Source: Deltaproteobacteria bacterium
Lineage (GTDB): Bacteria > Desulfobacterota > Desulfobacteria > Desulfobacterales > ETH-SRB1
Reading direction: 5' to 3'
DNA: 11,852 bases
Assembly (NCBI GenBank): GCA_030627405.1
Contig: DAOUSD010000024.1
Location: 1 to 11,852, forward strand
Part shown: piece after piece, positions 1 through 5,656 of the stretch
Position numbering within the stretch: position 1 is the stretch's first letter
Layout of the letters: each line of letters opens with the position of its first letter
The notes under the pieces: generated by a model
Databases searched by the model: none
What the model was told of the DNA's origin: nothing
What the model saw: only the letters and a program-made list of their open reading frames with translations
Program-made: the position numbers and the translations under genes

Positions 1-64
1 TATAGACCTGTAATGTAAGACGATGGGCTTTCTCCCATACTTTAAGTTCTCTAAAATCTCTCAT
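1..64 (-). CDS. Four-helix bundle protein (23S rRNA intervening-sequence type), N-terminal fragment
   Basis: Only the first 21 codons lie in the window; the gene runs off its left edge on the minus strand. They read MRDFRELKVWEKAHRLTLQV followed by Y. This matches the strongly conserved opening of the four-helix bundle / S23 intervening-sequence family (F-x-E-L-x-VW-x-KAH-x-L). These are roughly 120-residue helical proteins often found next to rRNA insertions or as stand-alone genes; their molecular role is not settled. I chose the ATG at 64 because MRDF is the usual family start and an AAGGG lies 8 bases upstream. An ATG two codons earlier, at 70, would place that AAGGG directly against the start. 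The heptamer repeats just upstream (82-109) are a frequent companion of such genes, by recollection. Certainty is high for the family and low for function. Confidence 0.8.
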   Translation of the reverse strand, partial: MRDFRELKVWEKAHRLTLQVY

Positions 65-81
65 TTCCATCCCTTTTCAAT

Positions 82-109
82 GCTAACGGCTAAACGCTAA
101 TGGCTAACC
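82..109. repeat. Four tandem degenerate GCTAACG heptamers
   Basis: Four consecutive 7-bp units read GCTAACG, GCTAAAC, GCTAATG and GCTAACC, followed by GC. They sit 18 bp upstream of the four-helix bundle start, on its promoter side. All units keep GCTAA and vary in the last two bases. No binding protein can be named. The set could be a simple slipped-strand array or an operator. Confidence 0.75.
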
Positions 110-128
110 GCACAGGTTGCATTTTTTA

Positions 129-287
129 AGGGACTTGGAAATAAAAAATATCCCAAGATTGCGCAGGATTTTTGTTCATCTTCAAGGCGCGGCTGAAGGC
201 GCATAGCAAGGCTATGTAACGAAAGCCGCAACGCCGAAGATGGGCAAAAAGACAAGCAAGATGGTATATTGTTACTTTCAAGTCCCT
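129..287. repeat. 159-bp imperfect palindrome, MITE-like intergenic repeat
   Basis: The ends are exact complements: AGGGACTTG at 129-137 and CAAGTCCCT at 279-287. The whole segment folds on itself with mismatches. CATCTTC (177-183) pairs with GAAGATG (236-242), GGCG (186-189) with CGCC (232-235), CGGCT (190-194) with AGCCG (224-228), and CATAGC (202-207) with GCTATG (211-216) around an AAG loop. It contains no reading frame and lies between two minus-strand genes, ending 7 bp from the stop of the acidic-protein gene. The architecture is that of a non-autonomous palindromic repeat, and I expect further copies in the genome, which cannot be tested here. It may also act as a transcript-end structure. 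Confidence 0.7.
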
Positions 288-294
288 AAAGGTC

Positions 295-897
295 TCATTC
301 GAGCATAAGAGCCTTTAGCCTTTCTATTTCTTTTGTGACTGTTTTTTCGATTACTTCAGTAAGCATGCTGTCGATTTTGTCAGCATACATCTTCTTTATA
401 ACTCTTTCTAAAGCTTCGTCAACCTGCTCGGGAGATAAGGGAACAGTCTCAAGGGTATCGGAAACGGTCTCCTTTTCATAGGCGGCCATCTGCTGCGTAT
501 CTTCTACAACATCTGCAATTAGCTGTCCAAGCTCATCCGATTCTTCCTCAGGCTCAAGGGATATATCCTGTTTTTTATCCTCCGGGGCATCTAATTCTAA
601 ACCTAAATCCGCAGAATCGACAAATTCATCATCTAAATCATCTAAATAATTATCTATTTCTATGTCTTTATTAAGGTCGTCTTCTAATTTAACTATATTG
701 TCTAAAATATCATCATCAAGCTCAGAGACTTTTTCTTCTTCTTCTGAAACACTGATTGTTTCATCTGTATAATCAGGAAATCCAATATCATCAATGTTTT
801 CTGTGCCTGAGACAACATCTGTAAGATCTATAATATCTTCATCATCCTTCGGGCTTGCTTCATCATTGAGTTGATTTGTATCATTGATATTTGTCAT
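295..897 (-). CDS. Highly acidic 200-residue protein with amphipathic C-terminal tail, function unknown
   Basis: Residues 1-150 are dominated by Asp and Glu (for example EDIIDLTDVV and SVSEEEEKVSELDDDILD), with no globular domain, signal peptide or membrane segment. The last 40 residues (VDEALERVIKKMYADKIDSM onward, ending EKTVTKEIERLKALMLE) form a predicted amphipathic helical segment. It vaguely recalls the C-terminal helices of PopZ/DUF2497 proteins and the tails of some deltaproteobacterial response-regulator-like proteins. I cannot assign a function; a scaffold or polar-organising adaptor is conceivable. The start chosen is the third in-frame ATG because a GGAGG sits 5 bases ahead of it. 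The first ATG (930) has GAGG directly abutting it and the second (909) has only a weak AAGG. The gene is divergent from rsmE, and no terminator other than the palindromic repeat follows it. Confidence 0.7.
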   Translation of the reverse strand: MTNINDTNQLNDEASPKDDEDIIDLTDVVSGTENIDDIGFPDYTDETISVSEEEEKVSELDDDILDNIVKLEDDLNKDIEIDNYLDDLDDEFVDSADLGLELDAPEDKKQDISLEPEEESDELGQLIADVVEDTQQMAAYEKETVSDTLETVPLSPEQVDEALERVIKKMYADKIDSMLTEVIEKTVTKEIERLKALMLE

Positions 898-1229
898 CTC
901 AACCTCCATGTTAAGACCTTCTAAAAACATCCTCTTTTGTCCGATTTCTACGTCCAGCTCAAATTTTAATCCTCAAAATACTCAATGTATTCCTCCGGTT
1001 AAAATCTTCGCCGTCCTTGAACTCGAACAAAACTGAACGTTTTTCAAAGGTCTCATATTTATAATGTGTCAAAATTTGCTGAAAAATCAAGCAACCCCCT
1101 TATAATTTTAGAAAATTAGCATATGGCATATGGTGTGTCAAGATTTACCTCGAAAGGTTGCAAATTGCGTTTTTACATTTGAGGTAAAAAAAGATTTGCG
1201 GAAGGATATTTTAATCTATAAAAAGCATT
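898..1229. other. Divergent intergenic region between acidic-protein gene and rsmE
   Basis: No gene is evident in these 332 bp. Three small structures are visible. A TATAAT at 1101-1106 is preceded at 19 bp by TTGCTG (1076-1081), a weak candidate rsmE promoter that would give a leader of about 115 nt. A perfect 8-bp inverted repeat, TTTACCTC (1144-1151) and GAGGTAAA (1181-1188), lies within that leader. A 12-bp direct repeat GTGTCAA(A/G)ATTT at 1066-1077 and 1135-1146 flanks the TATAAT and could be an operator pair. All three are suggestive only. Confidence 0.3.
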
Positions 1230-1985
1230 ATGCGCCGATTTTTTATTGAACAGTCGAAGATTACAAGTACAAAAATATTTATCACTGGTTCAGATGCAGC
1301 ACATATTAAAAAGGTTTTGCGCATGAAATCAGGAGACAGGATAGGGCTTTTTGACGGCAGGGGTTTTGAGTATAAGGCAAGGATAGAAAATTTATTAGCG
1401 GAAGGTATCGAAGTATCAATAACAAAACGCTTTTTGTCGGCTTCAGAATCTCCGGTTCAGATAATAGTGGCTCAGGCTTTATTAAAAGACAAAAAAATGG
1501 ATATCCTTGCAAGGCAGCTCACTGAAATAGGGGCGGCCGGGTTAATTGCCTTTACATCTATTCGATCGGTTCCAAGACCTGACAAAAAAAGACTGTCGGC
1601 ACGCAGAAAACGATGGGAAAAAATTGCAATAGAGGCTCTCAAACAGTGCGGGCGCGGCTATGTTACAGAAATAGGTGAAACAATAACTTTTAATGATATA
1701 ATAAAAATAGATAATGAGTGTGATCTTAAGATTGTTTTCTGGGAAAATGAATCAAAGCCAATAAGCGATGCAGTTCAACAGGTGCATGTTAGGCATTATA
1801 GAAAAATTTTGGCTGTCCTCGGTCCTGAGGGAGGTTTTACGGAAAAGGAGATAGAAGATGCAAGAGCCTGCGGATTTGTTACAGCCTCACTTGGTCCACG
1901 AATATTAAGAGCTGAGACAGCAGCAGTTGCTGCATGCACAATACTTCAGTACCTTTTTGGCGATATGGGTTTAAAAAAATCTTGA
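1230..1985 (+). CDS. rsmE: 16S rRNA (uracil-1498-N3)-methyltransferase
   Basis: RsmE methylates N3 of U1498 in helix 44 of 16S rRNA in the assembled 30S subunit, using S-adenosylmethionine. The 251-residue length is normal for the family. The protein opens MRRFFIE, has a small PUA-like N-terminal domain to about residue 70, and then the SPOUT (alpha/beta knot) domain. The C-terminal signature is clear: GPEGGFTEKEIEDA around 197-210 and LGPRILRAETA around 221-231 form the knot and SAM pocket. The ATG at 1230 gives the canonical family start, but its ribosome-binding site is poor: the only purine-rich run (GGAAGG) lies about 23 bases upstream. The gene is followed after 44 bp by tRNA-Phe, whose -35 box overlaps its TGA. 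I see no frameshift or missing motif. Confidence is high. Confidence 0.95.
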   Translation: MRRFFIEQSKITSTKIFITGSDAAHIKKVLRMKSGDRIGLFDGRGFEYKARIENLLAEGIEVSITKRFLSASESPVQIIVAQALLKDKKMDILARQLTEIGAAGLIAFTSIRSVPRPDKKRLSARRKRWEKIAIEALKQCGRGYVTEIGETITFNDIIKIDNECDLKIVFWENESKPISDAVQQVHVRHYRKILAVLGPEGGFTEKEIEDARACGFVTASLGPRILRAETAAVAACTILQYLFGDMGLKKS

Positions 1986-2010
1986 CAAAAATCAGGGCTT
2001 CTAATAGGAC
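1982..2010 (+). promoter_or_regulatory. Probable tRNA-Phe promoter
   Basis: A perfect TTGACA (1982-1987) is followed after 17 bp by TAGGAC (2005-2010). The -10 is weak (3 of 6), with a G/C-rich discriminator, which is common for stable RNA promoters. A start near 2017 would leave a leader of about 13 nt before the tRNA. The rsmE stop codon TGA (1983-1985) lies inside the -35 box. Confidence 0.55.
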
Positions 2011-2029
2011 AAGTTCTGTTCTTATTCAG

Positions 2030-2105
<76 letters not shown>

Positions 2106-2114
2106 ATAAAATAA

Positions 2115-2150
2115 AGGGTTTACAGCATTTCAGCTTGTAAGCCCTTTTTT
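2115..2150 (+). terminator. Rho-independent terminator supplied by the element, ends tRNA-Phe
   Basis: AGGGTTTACA (2115-2124) pairs with TGTAAGCCCT (2136-2145) with one G-U pair, followed by a T-rich run to 2150. It lies 10 bp after the CCA tail. It replaces the host's own tRNA terminator, now stranded at 11812-11843. Confidence 0.85.
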
Positions 2151-2163
2151 CTTTTTGCGGTTT

Positions 2164-2182
2164 TATCCCCAGTCTATCCCCA
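2164..2182 (+). promoter_or_regulatory. Putative left integrase arm-type sites (two TATCCCCA)
   Basis: Two copies of TATCCCCA (2164-2171 and 2175-2182) lie in the same orientation 11 bp apart and are followed by C and a T-run. The right end has the same arrangement as two TGTCCCCA with the same 11-bp spacing and the same following CTTTTT. Paired directly repeated motifs near both ends of a tRNA-integrated element are what one expects of arm-type sites bound by the integrase N-terminal domain. Confidence 0.6.
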
Positions 2183-2203
2183 CTTTTTTTCTTAGGGTAC
2201 TCA

Positions 2204-2350
2204 AATAAGAAAAGGCACCAGTACGTAATCAAGAAAATTGAATTGTTAATATAGGAATCAATCTTATAAAACGTACTTAATGAACAGAGAAGCTTTTTCA
2301 CTTCTTTGTATGAAATTTAGTGGAAGCAAGGCTCTTGAATGGCAAGCAAA
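2204..2350 (+). pseudogene. Rha-family phage regulatory protein, decayed remnant
   Basis: Two segments in different frames resemble Rha (phage regulatory protein) domains. The frame at 2204-2254 reads NKKRHQYVIKKIELLI and then stops, like the family's KRH-x-x-V-x-x-x-I helix. The frame from 2250 reads YRNQSYKTYLMNREAFSLLC and continues MKFSGSKALEWQAKFNQ before a TAG at 2348-2350. This matches the conserved YL-M-x-R-x-x-F-x-LL-x-M-x-F-(S/T)-G-x-x-A-x-x-(W/F) block. The start, the C-terminal part and probably some 15-20 internal codons are missing, so the gene is dead. It is the only recognisable plus-strand coding remnant of the element and reads away from the tRNA end. Rha proteins are known as phage-borne regulators in lambdoid and related phages. 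Confidence 0.6.
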
Positions 2351-2637
2351 ATTTAACCAAGTTAAGAAGTAGGCAAAAATCTGTGCAGAGCGTGAACAGT
2401 TCGCTGAGTATGCTATTGAGGAAATACTTGATAGAATTGTTTGTTTGATTGCCCCATCTGCAATGCTTTCCTGGGTGTTCCAAATACGCTTGTCTCTAAG
2501 CATGACAAGCAGAGCGCCCAGAGGCCACAGGACAAGAGATCAAAGGTTAAGGCATATAGAGTTATAGGCCAAAAGAGTGGCTGCTACAAATAGCTGGCCA
2601 AATATTCGACTGCGCCAGGCGTCCACACAATAAAGCC
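2351..2637. other. Gene-poor segment at the left end of the element
   Basis: Open frames on both strands here are short and interrupted. None shows a ribosome-binding site with a recognisable domain. The plus frame following the Rha stop keeps an amphipathic helical stretch (AEREQFAEYAIEEILDRI), and a minus frame encodes a hydrophobic stretch (WPLGALLVMLRDKRIWNTQE). Either could be gene debris. I do not annotate a functional gene here. Confidence 0.4.
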
Positions 2638-2809
2638 CTACTCAGGTTTGTATTTATCCATGAAGTCTTTCAAGGTTTTTTCATCAACCCTCATTTTCCG
2701 ATCACCCAAAATGCAAAGTCTTGCCGATTTTGGCAATCTCGCCGTTTTCGGCAAAATCTTTATTCACTTTTCTATCTATGGAATTTTGAATATTTTGGCA
2801 TAATTCTAC
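2638..2809 (-). pseudogene. Frameshifted small gene remnant, identity unknown
   Basis: One minus-strand frame (from about 2809) reads ELCQNIQNSIDRKVNKDFAE and then NGEIAKIGKTLHFG before a TGA near 2710. The neighbouring frame continues sensibly as GDRKMRVDEKTLKDFMDKYK to PE and a TAG at 2638-2640. Joining them at HFG/GDRK makes one coherent product of about 55 residues, so a single-base frameshift is likely. No start codon or ribosome-binding site is visible upstream, and the terminator of the main operon overlaps that side. The composition and the GEI-x-KIGK-x-LHF pattern resemble small winged-HTH or MerR/AlpA-like proteins, but I cannot name a family. It lies downstream of the operon terminator. 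Confidence 0.4.
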
Positions 2810-2842
2810 AAAAAGGAAAGGGCTCGCTGGAACGCAAGCCCT
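2810..2842 (-). terminator. Rho-independent terminator of the leftward operon
   Basis: On the minus strand AGGGCTTGC pairs with GCGAGCCCT around a 6-nt loop and is followed by TTTCCTTTTT. The single non-Watson-Crick pair is G-U when read on the minus strand but C-A on the plus strand, which supports minus-strand function. The hairpin begins 7 bp after the stop of the last gene. Confidence 0.85.
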
Positions 2843-2849
2843 GTAATTG

Positions 2850-3545
2850 TTAAGCCGTTTCGATCAGCTTTTTTACTTCGGCCTCAATTTTTTCAACTAT
2901 GGATGGTGGATTCTGATCAGCCAAGTCCGGCTCGGAAAGCAAGTTTTTGAGCTTTTCCGATTCATCCCACAAACGACTTAATTTTATATCAAGGCACACT
3001 CCACCTTGTATTGGTAACGATTCCCGAAATGTTTTCACCTGTTCGTGTAGATAATTTTGATCTTCATCAATCAAAAGTGATAGGTTGATGTTCCTCACGC
3101 CACGTTCAACCCAGCTCCCCCGCCCCGCATCGCTCATTGGTCGACCTTTGGCTTGCTCTTCAATAGCCATAGCTTCAGCTACTTTGGACAGGTATTTTTC
3201 GTTTATATCACGTTTTTGAGAGATCAATTCTTTTTGTTCAGCTTCGATTGCCTTTTGTCTTGCTGTAGCCTCAATCGGTAAGCGCTCAAACATCCTTTCT
3301 CTGATCTGTTTCGCCCCGTGTTGGCAAGCTTCTAACCGAATTTTAGCTGTTTGATAAACTACTTTGGCCTTTTCAAGTGGTTTTGACTCTTTCATGGAAG
3401 TAAGGCAATCCTTTTGAATATCTAATAATGCCTCATAAGCTTTGTTTTGTTCAACCTTCAAGCCCTGCTCGGCCTGCGCTGCCTGTTTATGGGCATCCGC
3501 AAGCTGTTTACAGGTTGCTTCTGGATTATGTAATACTTTGAACAT
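2850..3545 (-). CDS. Hypothetical coiled-coil protein, 231 residues
   Basis: I do not recognise the family. The protein is soluble, without signal peptide or membrane segments. Roughly residues 8-140 are rich in Ala, Glu, Lys and Gln with heptad-like spacing (QLADAHKQAAQAEQGLKVEQ and later EQKELISQKRDINEKYLSKV), so a long coiled coil is likely. A short GRGSWVERGVRNINLS segment near 148-163 precedes a mixed C-terminal part ending KIEAEVKKLIETA. AGGAG lies 6 bases before the ATG. It starts 3 bp after the stop of the 167-residue gene and is the last gene of the operon, directly followed by a terminator. Co-transcription with the small terminase subunit suggests a late or packaging-related role, but nothing in the sequence proves it. 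Confidence 0.8.
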   Translation of the reverse strand: MFKVLHNPEATCKQLADAHKQAAQAEQGLKVEQNKAYEALLDIQKDCLTSMKESKPLEKAKVVYQTAKIRLEACQHGAKQIRERMFERLPIEATARQKAIEAEQKELISQKRDINEKYLSKVAEAMAIEEQAKGRPMSDAGRGSWVERGVRNINLSLLIDEDQNYLHEQVKTFRESLPIQGGVCLDIKLSRLWDESEKLKNLLSEPDLADQNPPSIVEKIEAEVKKLIETA

Positions 3546-3548
3546 GAT

Positions 3549-4052
3549 TTACTCCTTTCTATTTTCAAGATCGTTTACCTCAGCTCGGCGCTGTGCATCA
3601 GCAACTAAAGGGTTTTTGTCAAAGCTTGACGCAGGCTGCGGTGTTTCGGTTTCCTCGGAATCAGGTCTGACACGACTTTGTGCCTCTTCTACGAGGGTTT
3701 TGCAATTTTTTAGGTCACGGACAAACCCAACGTGTTTTGTCTTCAGCTCGCTACTTGTCAATGTCGGCGAAACATCCGCTTTTTTTTCTTTTGAAAAGCC
3801 CACTGTAGCTTTATCTGCCAGAATCTTTGCGTTGACTGGTTTACCTGCCAGAATCTTTGCGTTGACAGCTTTTTCAAGCACTGCCGTGCGACCGTCCTTG
3901 TCCCACAGAGAAAGACCTTGCCTCGCAGACTTGTCAATGAACTCACCTACAGCTTGTTCGATGCGGTATTCTCGTTGATATTCAGTGTGCTTTGCCAAGT
4001 TGTGCGAGTCCATCCCAAGTTGTTCTTCCATTTTTTTGATTCTATCTAACAT
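3549..4052 (-). CDS. Hypothetical protein, 167 residues, with internal tandem duplication
   Basis: The family is not recognised. The N-terminus (MLDRIKKMEEQLGMDSHNLA) and the next 40 residues are helical and charged. The middle carries VNAKILAGKP directly followed by VNAKILADKA, the product of a 30-bp tandem duplication. The C-terminal 60 residues (SEETETPQPASSFDKNPL and around) look disordered. The start has AGGGG 8 bases upstream. The gene lies 29 bp after the terminase-like gene and 3 bp before the coiled-coil gene, whose ribosome-binding site overlaps its 3' end, so the two are probably translationally coupled. There is no signal peptide or membrane segment. Confidence 0.75.
   Translation of the reverse strand: MLDRIKKMEEQLGMDSHNLAKHTEYQREYRIEQAVGEFIDKSARQGLSLWDKDGRTAVLEKAVNAKILAGKPVNAKILADKATVGFSKEKKADVSPTLTSSELKTKHVGFVRDLKNCKTLVEEAQSRVRPDSEETETPQPASSFDKNPLVADAQRRAEVNDLENRKE
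3811..3870. repeat. 30-bp tandem duplication inside the 167-residue gene
   Basis: Positions 3811-3840 and 3841-3870 agree at 27 of 30 bases and share an exact CTGCCAGAATCTTTGCGTTG core. The duplication is in frame and adds ten residues, VNAKILA(G/D)K(P/A), so it does not disturb the reading frame. It looks recent. Confidence 0.85.
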
Positions 4053-4081
4053 TTGAAATTCCCCTTTCGTAAAAAGTTAAA

Positions 4082-4516
4082 TTATTTTGACAGCGCTTCC
4101 AATGCCTGCCGGATCTCTTTATCCAGAAGCTTTTCAACTTCGGCTTCTTTCTTCATAGATGCTAATACAGCGGCTACCCGGGATGGAATATTTAGCAGGG
4201 CATCACGTGCAGTCCGGGCACAATTGAAAGCCTCCTTTTCAACCTCGGCTTTTTCGATTAGCTCGCCGCGTTCGACTTGTAATTTCAGCCTTTCCCGTTG
4301 GCCTTTCGCGTCAAGAAAGAATTTTCTTGCATCCGCCAGAGTTCCGCTATTTTCAGCAAGCTTATCAGGCGCCACATTTACCAGCCACCATTCCAGGACT
4401 TTTTTTAAATCCCAGCAGCCACGCTTCTCTTGTTTCAAGCCTCTTTTTTTCCAATTGCCAAGCGCTTGAGCAGAAACATCAAATAAATTTGTTACATCTT
4501 TGGTTTTTACGATCAT
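4082..4516 (-). CDS. Terminase small subunit-like DNA-packaging protein (Nu1-like)
   Basis: Residues 4-45 form a winged helix-turn-helix (VTNLFDVSAQALGNWKKRGL followed by a WDLKKVLEWW wing region), as in Nu1-type small terminase subunits that recognise the packaging site. Residues 60-95 form the typical charged helix (ADARKFFLDAKGQRERLKLQ then VERGELIEKAEVEKEAF). Residues 101-119 (RTARDALLNIPSRVAAVLA) match the family's conserved R-x-x-LL-x-(I/L)P-x-R-(V/L)-A stretch. The length of 144 is slightly short for the family. A GGGGTGA lies 5 bases before the ATG. No large terminase subunit is present in the element, so in a productive setting it would have to act with a helper phage's large subunit, as small subunits of SaPIs do. 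It heads a three-gene transcription unit with its own upstream region. A plain phage remnant is the alternative. Confidence 0.8.
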   Translation of the reverse strand: MIVKTKDVTNLFDVSAQALGNWKKRGLKQEKRGCWDLKKVLEWWLVNVAPDKLAENSGTLADARKFFLDAKGQRERLKLQVERGELIEKAEVEKEAFNCARTARDALLNIPSRVAAVLASMKKEAEVEKLLDKEIRQALEALSK

Positions 4517-4607
4517 AGAATCACCCCCCTTTTGTAAATATAAATCGGGTTTTTTGCCCTGTACCTACACAAATAAAGCGCCTTTCGTATCCGTATGTTT
4601 ATAAACC

Positions 4608-4636
4608 CTTATACAGTACCTTTTTATAGCGGTTAA
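4608..4636 (-). promoter_or_regulatory. Candidate promoter of the terminase operon
   Basis: Read on the minus strand, TTAACC (4636-4631) and TATAAG (4613-4608) are 17 bp apart, about 90 bp ahead of the terminase ATG. A better -35 match, TTGACA (4646-4641), lies just upstream but only 12 bp from a TATAAA. It overlaps the inverted repeat ACCATT/AATGGT (4646-4660), a possible operator. Confidence 0.35.
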
Positions 4637-4645
4637 TTGCTGTCA

Positions 4646-4788
4646 ACCATTGGTAATGGTGGCTTTACGTATCTTTGAATTATAAATATTCACATAATAA
4701 AGAGTTTGTGGCAGCAGGTTTGTTATGACATTCCTGCCTCTGCTGCCACACCACGGCCAACCCGCGGTTTAAAAGGAGTTGGCAGGAA
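4646..4788. other. Cluster of inverted repeats between the TOPRIM and terminase genes
   Basis: The 283-bp space 4517-4799 has no gene but is unusually rich in exact inverted repeats: ACCATT/AATGGT (4646-4651, 4655-4660), GTGGCAGCAG/CTGCTGCCAC (4708-4717, 4740-4749), TTCCTGCC/GGCAGGAA (4731-4738, 4781-4788) and GCCAAC/GTTGGC (4756-4761, 4778-4783). The second and third are interleaved, so they exclude each other or form a pseudoknot. No T-run follows on either strand, so these are not ordinary terminators. A replication origin, packaging site or attenuator is possible. Confidence 0.5.
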
Positions 4789-4799
4789 CGCTGGTAACT

Positions 4800-5642
4800 C
4801 TATATTTGTATATCAAGAGTTTGTAATATTGCCTGTTCTTTAAATTCAATTTTTTGCACTTGTTCAAAAAGACCATGATCAAGGTGTTTTTCAATACATG
4901 CCTTGACCAGGGTTCTCAAAACATCCGGGGGCAAGGAGTCGAGTTCGACCACGTTATCACCATACTCAGAAACAAAGCGTTTGTAGTTAGGGTCTTTCTG
5001 CTTTGCAGGGTCAGATGGTAAGTTATATTCTTCTATTTGGGCGGGCGTTAAAGCCACCCTTTCAAAGGTTATGTATTCCCCTGTATTGCCATGTTTCCTA
5101 ATTCTTTCCACAAGGCTATTGTAAATAGATAAGCCGGATGGGTCAAAGTCACCTGCATAATAAAGGAAGCAGTCCTTGCCTTCGTCTATCTTTTTAGCAA
5201 AGCGTTCATAGCTTTCGTATATGGCAGTCCTGCTCACCTGGCCCCGAACTACCATTAAGTTTACATCATAAGAATAAGTGATCTCAGTCAGCACGCTTCT
5301 TAGGGCGTCCTTTTCCGTCCATACCTCAACATAAGCAGCCTGGTCTTGCCACTTATCCTTGCGATACGACCGCCTTACTGTGTTCATAAAATCATCAAGG
5401 TCAAGGTATGAATCCGGTTTGTCAATCTGTCGTAGCCTGTCTGCAAAGGCATCCTCTGCCAATATCCCTTCATCTCTGCCGATTACGCATAGTCGCGACA
5501 GCTTCATGTAATAGCTTTGTTGGTTCGGGATGATCTGCTTTGCTACCAATTGATAATAAATTTGCCTCAAGGTAAGCGCAAAGTCATAGCTCTTAATAAT
5601 TTCTTGTACTTGTACTAAAAGTTTTAAGGATTTTTTTTGCAT
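4800..5642 (-). CDS. Stand-alone TOPRIM protein related to Spo11/topoisomerase VI subunit A
   Basis: Residues 10-90 form an N-terminal winged-helix-like region with LTLRQIYYQLVA. The RQIYY at 26-30 resembles the R-x-x-(F/Y)-Y box that carries the catalytic tyrosine in Spo11/TopoVI-A. The TOPRIM fold follows: VEVWTEKDAL (about 105-114) gives the first acidic residue, and YYAGDFDPSGLSIY (161-174) gives the metal-binding DxD at D165/D167. A conserved-looking FERVALTPAQIEEYNLPSDP and VELDSLPPDVLR close the domain. No TopoVI-B (ATPase) partner is present, so the activity may be nicking, decatenation or regulatory. The 280-residue start at the ATG (5642) is preferred over an in-frame GTG at 5669, because AAAGGT lies 6 bases before it and it clears the preceding gene's stop by 14 bp. 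It follows the primase and zinc-ribbon genes in one operon. Confidence 0.8.
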   Translation of the reverse strand: MQKKSLKLLVQVQEIIKSYDFALTLRQIYYQLVAKQIIPNQQSYYMKLSRLCVIGRDEGILAEDAFADRLRQIDKPDSYLDLDDFMNTVRRSYRKDKWQDQAAYVEVWTEKDALRSVLTEITYSYDVNLMVVRGQVSRTAIYESYERFAKKIDEGKDCFLYYAGDFDPSGLSIYNSLVERIRKHGNTGEYITFERVALTPAQIEEYNLPSDPAKQKDPNYKRFVSEYGDNVVELDSLPPDVLRTLVKACIEKHLDHGLFEQVQKIEFKEQAILQTLDIQI

Positions 5643-5656
5643 TTTATTACCTTTGC

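Noticed and set aside
2264..2503. Minus-strand reading frame of 79 codons opposite the Rha remnant
   Set aside because: It has no ribosome-binding site or domain, and its antisense carries the recognisable Rha block; at most it contains debris of a hydrophobic protein.
2722..2758. Short GCCGNTTTNGGC repeats as an operator or iteron set
   Set aside because: The two units fall inside the decayed coding remnant (DFAENGEIAKIGK) and are explained by its codons; only two copies exist.
3442..3978. Plus-strand frame of 178 codons opposite two minus-strand genes
   Set aside because: Its Ser/Cys/Phe-rich composition is typical of an antisense shadow; the minus-strand genes have good ribosome-binding sites and operon spacing.
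4053..4469. Plus-strand frame of 138 codons opposite the terminase-like gene
   Set aside because: It is a shadow of the minus-strand gene, which has a clear family match and ribosome-binding site.
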